Source: Gigaspora margarita (taxonomy: Eukaryota > Glomeromycota > Glomeromycetes > Diversisporales > Gigasporaceae). From it: a stretch of 64,000 nucleotides of DNA. This document shows positions 59,523 to 64,000 of the stretch, in pieces. The notes under the pieces were generated by a model, which ran no database searches, had not been told where the DNA came from, and saw only the letters and a list, made by a program, of their open reading frames with translations. Numbering within the stretch: position 1 is the stretch's first letter; the number at the start of each line of letters is the position of its first letter. The translations under genes were made by a program, and so were the position numbers. The stretch is taken from NCBI GenBank assembly GCA_009809945.1, contig WTPW01000347.1, forward strand, positions 22,508-86,507. Direction: 5' to 3'.

Positions 59523-60095
59523 TAAATACAAAGGATTTTAATGTTAAAAATAATCGCATATTAAATCTTTTTATTCGTATTATTTATTTATGTATAAAGA
59601 TCTTTTTAATCAATACATTAAAATTCGTAAAGTCATAAATTTGTTAGCGAAATTCGTGAATAATACCTTTAGCTTTTTCTTGTAAAAAAATTAATTGCAT
59701 CTTAAAGCTATTTTAGTGGTATTGTATAATTATTATAATCAGGCTACCATTTTTTCTGGGCGACGCTATGAAGTCTTGTAGCTTAGTCGCTTAGTATAGC
59801 TCGGAGATCGAACAGGCCCTTAATTGTAATATTGGGCCGCTATATGTAAGAATTTTTATTTTGGCCCTCATCCGTAATTATTTTCATTTTTGGACCTAAA
59901 TACCTTTATTATATAATCTTAATTTTTTATATATTGCAGAATCGCGGATCGCTTAAAAAAAAAAATTTTTTTTTATATATAAGTACTATACGTACTGTAC
60001 GTACTGTACGTACTGTACGTACTGTACGCTAAAAAAATTTGGGTAACATATAAATGGCACATCACTAGTCACGACCCCCATTTATAGTAAAAATT

Positions 60096-60534
60096 GGGGA
60101 AAATCAATTATTGTTTATTCAAATTTCAGGAAACTGGCACTGTCAGAGCAATAACGGATTTTTTTACTAAGCTAACCTTTTCCTCACTAACAAACGTTGT
60201 AGAGCATATTCTTGCGATTCTAATGGCGGTAAAAACATCAAAATTGGCTCAGTAGATCACAAGATATTGTTAAAAAACATTTTGCGACCATTTAGAGTTT
60301 CTATGTAAACAATATTATTGTTTACATAGAAACTTTATATGGTCGCGAAACGTTTATTAACAATATCTTGTGATCTATTGGGCCAAATTTGATGATTTTA
60401 CCATCATTAGAATCGCAAGAATGTGCTCTACAACGTTTGTTAGTCGAAGAAAAGTTAGCTTAGTAAAAAAATCCGTTATTGCTCTGACAGTGCCAGATTC
60501 CTGAAATTTGAATAAACAATAATTGATTTCCCCC
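60096..60534. mobile_element. Near-perfect palindromic MITE (P9)
   Basis: Arms of ~217 bp meet at GTAAACAATATTATTGTTTAC (60307). Ends GGGGAAAATCAATTATTG; blocks ACAAACGTTGTAGAGCAT, GCGATTCTAATGGCGGTA and AGTAGATCACAAGATATTG appear in both arms. Recent or gene-converted, given the near identity of its arms. Confidence 0.9.
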
Positions 60535-60803
60535 ATATATTACTACCTATATAATTTCACTGTTTGGTATGGATCACGAATTAAGCATTAATAATTGGCA
60601 TTCTTGTATTAACGTATGTGTACAGTACTTCAATATTAAGTTTATATGAAGTAACTGCGTAACTGCATTGTGCCAAAACTTATAAATAGATAAACCAGTA
60701 AGTATATATTATTTAGAATTTTTTTTTTGTAATTTAATTCGTGATACCAGTGAAAAAACATAGTAAACTGCGGGAATATGTTATGTAATTTTTGCCTTTT
60801 TTT

Positions 60804-61017
60804 GGGGTCGTCTAAAGCCAGGTGCGTTCACGTGATAGAAAGCCAAAACGCCGAAAATACAAGAAACGTGTGTTTAAACCTGTCTAGGAGCATCAATAAA
60901 AAACGCCGGGAAGACATTTTTACTTATAAGACAAGCCTAACCCTAACCCTTAACTAACCCTCACCCTGATTTTAAATAATCAAAAACATATAAACGTACC
61001 TTGCTTTAGCCATCCCC
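60804..61017. mobile_element. MITE, GGGG-TCTAAAGCC family
   Basis: Ends GGGGTCGTCTAAAGCCAGGT and (complement) GGGGATGGCTAAAGCAAGGT, flanked by T runs. Inside: AATACAAGAAACGTGTGTTT, ACCTGTCTAGGAGCATCAAT, then ACTTATAAGACAAGCCTAAC and CCTAACCCTTAAC. Confidence 0.8.
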
Positions 61018-61026
61018 TTTTTTGGA

Positions 61027-61350
61027 ATCTGGTGTTTTTCTTAAGGATAATCGATTTCGTACTAAGTAAACCTTCCTAATGTGCATAACAACCGTTGTAG
61101 CGGATAAAATTACAATCGTAATGGTTGTTGAAACATTAGATCGGCCCAGCGGATCGTGAGATATAGGCATTTTTGTCTTTACGGCTATTTTTTACTTCTT
61201 TGTTTACACCAAGAACAAATACCTATATCTCACGATCCACTGGGCTGATTTTAATTTTCAACTATCATTATGCTCGTATTTTTCTCCTCTGCAACGGTTG
61301 TTATGTCCATTACTTAGTACGAACCCGATTTTCCTTAGGGAAACGCCAGA
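61027..61350. mobile_element. Palindromic MITE (P10)
   Basis: Arms pair TCTGGTGTTTTTCTTAAGGA with CCTTAGGGAAACGCCAGA, CGTACTAAGTAA with TTACTTAGTACG, ACAACCGTTG, and GGCCCAGCGGATCGTGAGAT. A diverged relative of P9: the order of blocks is identical. The frame at 61173-61364 lies in one arm and is not a gene. Confidence 0.85.
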
Positions 61351-61422
61351 AAGGCAAAATCTAATAGTGAAAATCACCAAAATCACATGATTTCACTGTT
61401 TCCCAGGCGGTTCACGAATTAA

Positions 61423-62066
61423 GTGATAAATCATTTCTTATTAAATTATTAAAATTGATCTAAATATAAATTGTATATTTTAAATTTTAGCTTATAAGTT
61501 ATGTGTTCCGCATCATTTCTGAATTTATATCGATTTTGAATTGACAGTGTTTTTATAATCGTGAAATGACATGTCATTTTAAAATCGGTATCCATTTACC
61601 AGTTAATAAAAAAAACAAGCGTAAAAATTTAGAAATAATAATAGTAATAATAATAATAATAATAATAAAGCAAAAAAATTAAAAATTAAAAAAAAATAAA
61701 TAAATAAATAGCGAATAAAAATGAATTAATATATACTCACCTAAATATTAAATGCTAGCTAAATTTTCATACATTAAAAGAATACTTTCGAATTCATATT
61801 TATTTTAACACTTTAAGTAATAATTTTTCATTTCCCACGTAGAACACATCCGCATTTGTTTTTCGGCAACGGCAGAAACTGGTCGAGTGTTTTGCCTAAC
61901 ATGAATCGAAGATAATTATTACAATTTTATTTTTTAAAAAAAAAAACAAACATAAATTTACCTATTTCCAGGTTTTTTTCATGACCGTCATTCCGGTGGG
62001 TAGCACAGATTATTTCGTAAAATTTTTTCGACATAACAAACTTGCATCTCCAAGTTATTCCTACCT
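61423..62066. other. AT-rich spacer with TAA microsatellite
   Basis: (TAA)n at 61636-61668. No gene or element end supported. Confidence 0.5.
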
Positions 62067-62328
62067 AGCTACCCAGTAAGACCATCACAGATGCACCAAT
62101 CAGATAATCTACACTAATTAAAACAACCGAAAAATTTTTAAAAATTTTAAAGTGACAAAACCTTTGTTAGGGTTAGAGTTATGACCGAAATAGGGCCTTT
62201 TTTTATACCAAACCCTTGTGAAAATCTTTTTGTTAGTGCGCAGTAGGCGGTTTCATGGAGAGTCGATTGTTATAAGAGATCTGATTGGTGCATCTGCGAC
62301 GATCTTTCATGGTCATACTGGGGTAGCT
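62067..62328. mobile_element. MITE, AGCTACCCAGTA ends
   Basis: AGCTACCCAGTAAGACCATC and CAGATGCACCAATCAGAT at the left pair with AGCTACCCCAGTATGACCAT and CGCAGATGCACCAATCAGAT (complement) at the right. A TTAGGGTTAGAGTT piece lies inside (62168-62181). Confidence 0.75.
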
Positions 62329-62340
62329 TTCCTATCTTGT

Positions 62341-62592
62341 TTAGGCATATGCAGTTCTTCTATTAAATGCAAATACAAAAAACCTTAAAGGTATCCATTC
62401 AATGTTTGAGTTTCGAGTTACACTGAAGATCGGAATTTTTTGGTATATTTTTAGGCATTCATTATAACGAATTTCACGAATCACGAATCCATATCCTTGC
62501 GAATCAATAAAAAGTGTTGAAGAAAAAATATGTAATACAAGGCGATAAAGATCGATTCGAATATAATGAATAAAAAAAAAAAAAAGAAGCAT
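62341..62592 (-). other. Open frame of 83 codons, unrecognised
   Basis: Reads SQGYGFVIREIRYNECLKIY then QKIPIFSVTRNSNIEWIP. Composition is less repetitive than other frames here, but I see no domain, splice sites or neighbours. A decayed exon is possible. Confidence 0.2.
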
Positions 62593-62784
62593 GAGACAAT
62601 AAAGGATAATCTTGATAAATATCGCAATTTTTATTGTCGTTATTAATAAATGATATAATACGTAATTATTATCAGTAGTTCTTTACATTGCTTTGGTCTC
62701 ATGATCTGCATCACGAATTGACTTGCGATCGGTGAAAATCGAGAATAACACGTGTCAATTGAAGCCAACATCGCCAGCGTGAAA

Positions 62785-62880
62785 CCTCGAGGTTTCGTCT
62801 ATGTGATATATATTTGCAGTACTGCAGTATGGTATAAGTTTTGTACTATACTAATCTGCTCATCGATACCATATTTATCT
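62785..62880 (-). repeat. Inverted copy of the 56765-56880 repeat
   Basis: GACGAAACCTCGAGG, GTATAGTACAAAACTTATAC and GAGCAGATTAGTATAGTAC (minus) match the block at 56765-56880 in the same order but spaced differently. Confidence 0.5.
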
Positions 62881-62957
62881 GCTATAATGTCCGATTTTTT
62901 TATAGTTTGCCTACATATAAAGGTGTGATCCGTGGGAATATAAGAAAATCCCGACCC

Positions 62958-63271
62958 GTGTTTGCATTTGGACAATATTTTCGCAAATCAGTATGGACTA
63001 TGTCCAACGAAATTTTATTTGGACTTGGACAAATATGGACATGGACTAGTCCAAATATCTACTTTACTAAAATGCCCGGAATATTTCGGAGCTTTGCTCT
63101 AATTTTAGCCTCAATTTTGCTCTTTCTATTTGGAATAATTCAACTGTAACATTGATTTGGACTAAGTGCCATATTTTCAATAAAAAAAAAAATGGACCAT
63201 ATGGATAAAGTCCATAAGTGTCCATATCCAATAATCCATATTGCCCATGCTATATTTTGCAAACACTGCTT
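62958..63271. mobile_element. Possible hAT-like element
   Basis: CCGTGTTTGCATTTGGACAA (left) and CAGTGTTTGCAAAATATAGC (complement of right) resemble hAT ends, and TGGAC/GTCCA repeats fill the inside. No 8-bp duplication found. The frame at 62841-63149 crosses its left border. Confidence 0.4.
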
Positions 63272-63382
63272 CTGATCCTAAAATCTTGGTCTGGATCCAA
63301 TAAATCACAATAAACAAAAAAAAATAACAGTTAGATAAGATGTTACAGTTATATTTAAATTTTTTACTATATAAATTTATAT

Positions 63383-63582
63383 ATATATTTTTTTTTATTT
63401 CTTTGACAGTCTCGTCGGTGCTACATTAATAAGTTTACACACTAATCTATGATTTGTATATACTAAACCCTCCAATTGCAAGTCCGGCATCATCCGGCTA
63501 TCCTAAGATACCCAGATGCGACCTGTTGCACTAGTTTTCAACGGAAAACTAGGGATTACGGTCAGCTCTGTCAAAAACTGAT
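63383..63582 (-). mobile_element. 5'-truncated LINE- or SINE-type 3' end
   Basis: Minus strand: GGATAGCCGGATGATGCCGG, AATGTAGCACCGACGAGAC, then TGTCAAAGAAATAAAAAAAA. Flanks TATAAATTTATAT (63370-63382) and TATAAGTTTATAT (63583-63595) differ at one base and look like a target duplication. Confidence 0.55.
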
Positions 63583-63596
63583 TATAAGTTTATATT

Positions 63597-64000
63597 AAAA
63601 ACATATAAAATTGCTATATATCTTATATTTAAATTTAAAATTATTAATATATCAAAAACAGTAAAATAAAATTACTTAAAAATATGTGTTTAAAATTTTA
63701 TAAAATTGAATATTTTCTAATAAAATTTTATAAAAAGAAAATTTTTCACTTTTAAAACTATAATTATATATATAATTTTATGATAAACAGGTTTATTTAA
63801 TTGACAAAATAGGTTGTCTTAGTAAAAAAAACAAGGTGGCTATACAATAAAGTAAAAAATTATAGATTTTTTTTAACCAATTTTTTTTTACTATGAGAAC
63901 CTATTTTTGGCTTAAGTAAAGTTATTTAGCATAAAATTTTATAATAATAATAAAAGCAAACCTATTCTTTTAGAGATATTTTATTAATAAAAAATTAAAT
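63597..64000. mobile_element. Partial third copy of the GGTTACCT palindrome family
   Basis: AAAACATATAAAATTGCTAT at the left and GAGAACCTATTTTTGGCTTA then AGTAAAGTTATTTAGCAT resemble the left arm of the 36683 element. It runs off the window edge. Confidence 0.4.

Larger units (their letters stand above)
58717..60067. mobile_element. Non-autonomous hAT element, TAGTGATGTGCCA ends
   Basis: Perfect 8-bp duplication GTCACGAC at 58709-58716 and 60068-60075; inverted TAGTGATGTGCCA ends. Both subterminal regions hold self-complementary GTACTGTACG repeats (58730-58778 and 59985-60030). A 12-bp repeat array and a MITE lie inside. No transposase. Two N bases at 58792 and 58855. Confidence 0.9.
57787..60095. 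mobile_element. TTTTGTG-rich element hosting three insertions
   Basis: Begins GGACGATGATTTTTTGTGGC; near 58690-58716 CACAACCAACATATCATCGT is its inverted counterpart. TAAATTTTGTGG and TTTTGTGA repeats fill both flanks. Insertions are at 58155-58575 (with 58204-58412 inside) and 58717-60067. The right limit past the hAT duplication is uncertain. Confidence 0.45.
57461..60584. mobile_element. Composite element, TTAATTCGTGATCC outer ends
   Basis: TTAATTCGTGATCCATATAC with CAAACAG at the left matches inverted TTAATTCGTGATCCATACCA with AACAGTGAAAT at the right. Between them lie, in order, a GGGG-TCTAAA MITE, a TTTTGTG-rich element with nested MITEs and a hAT element, and palindrome P9. The outer ends recur around 60734-61422. 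Confidence 0.6.
60734..61422. mobile_element. Second composite, TTAATTCGTGA outer ends
   Basis: TTAATTCGTGATACCAGTGA at the left pairs with TTAATTCGTGAACCGCCTGG then AACAGTGAAAT (complement) at the right. It encloses a GGGG-TCTAAAGCC MITE and palindrome P10, the same pair of contents as the composite at 57461-60584. Sequence 60585-60733 is AT-rich spacer. Confidence 0.6.

Overview
The window looks like a repeat-rich piece of a fungal genome of the arbuscular mycorrhizal type (Glomeromycotina, most like Rhizophagus). Grounds: very high A+T, short GT/AG introns, a kinase-like protein fused to Sel1 repeats, and decayed FAR1/MULE transposases of the kind I remember as abundant in that group. This is inference; no search could be run.

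Only one convincing host gene is present: a five-exon gene at 49012-53228 (minus) for a 559-residue pseudokinase with C-terminal Sel1-like repeats. One of its introns has grown to 1.9 kb by insertion of a terminal-inverted-repeat (TIR) element. Almost everything else is transposon-derived.

Layout. 1-5.6 kb: a tRNA-derived SINE, a broken gene of unknown family split by a hAT-like MITE, a satellite, a retroposed transcript with a 17-bp target duplication, and another hAT-like MITE. 5.8-8.6 kb: a dead IS630/Tc1-type transposon with a MITE in its transposase, then a second MITE. 8.7-11.3 kb: tandem repeats and a large palindrome. 11.7-15.8 kb: a FAR1/MULE transposase relic split by a 1.45-kb hAT element that carries decayed Sel1 and kinase pieces. 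15.9-20.6 kb: four large palindromes or MITE clusters. 21.6-31.1 kb: a long SINE, MITEs, a broken gene split by a SINE, and two nested palindromic elements. 32-38.3 kb: TIR elements, a short LTR-type relic and palindromes, one holding a SINE. 39.3-42.6 kb: a second MULE relic (minus) with a repeat-coded N-terminus. 42.6-47.4 kb: MITEs, a three-level nest, a palindrome and a long SINE. 47.4-53.2 kb: the host gene and its flanks. 54-64 kb: paired PIF/Harbinger-like MITEs, two composite elements with the same outer ends, and further MITEs.

The most striking overall feature is a set of large palindromic or TIR elements with different ends that share the same internal sequence blocks: one around GGATCACAAGATATTG, one around AAGTAAACTTGTTCAG, and one pairing telomere-like TTAGGG repeats with TATAGTAAAAT. 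They look like members of a modular, repeatedly nested family. Insertion order can often be read directly from target-site duplications.
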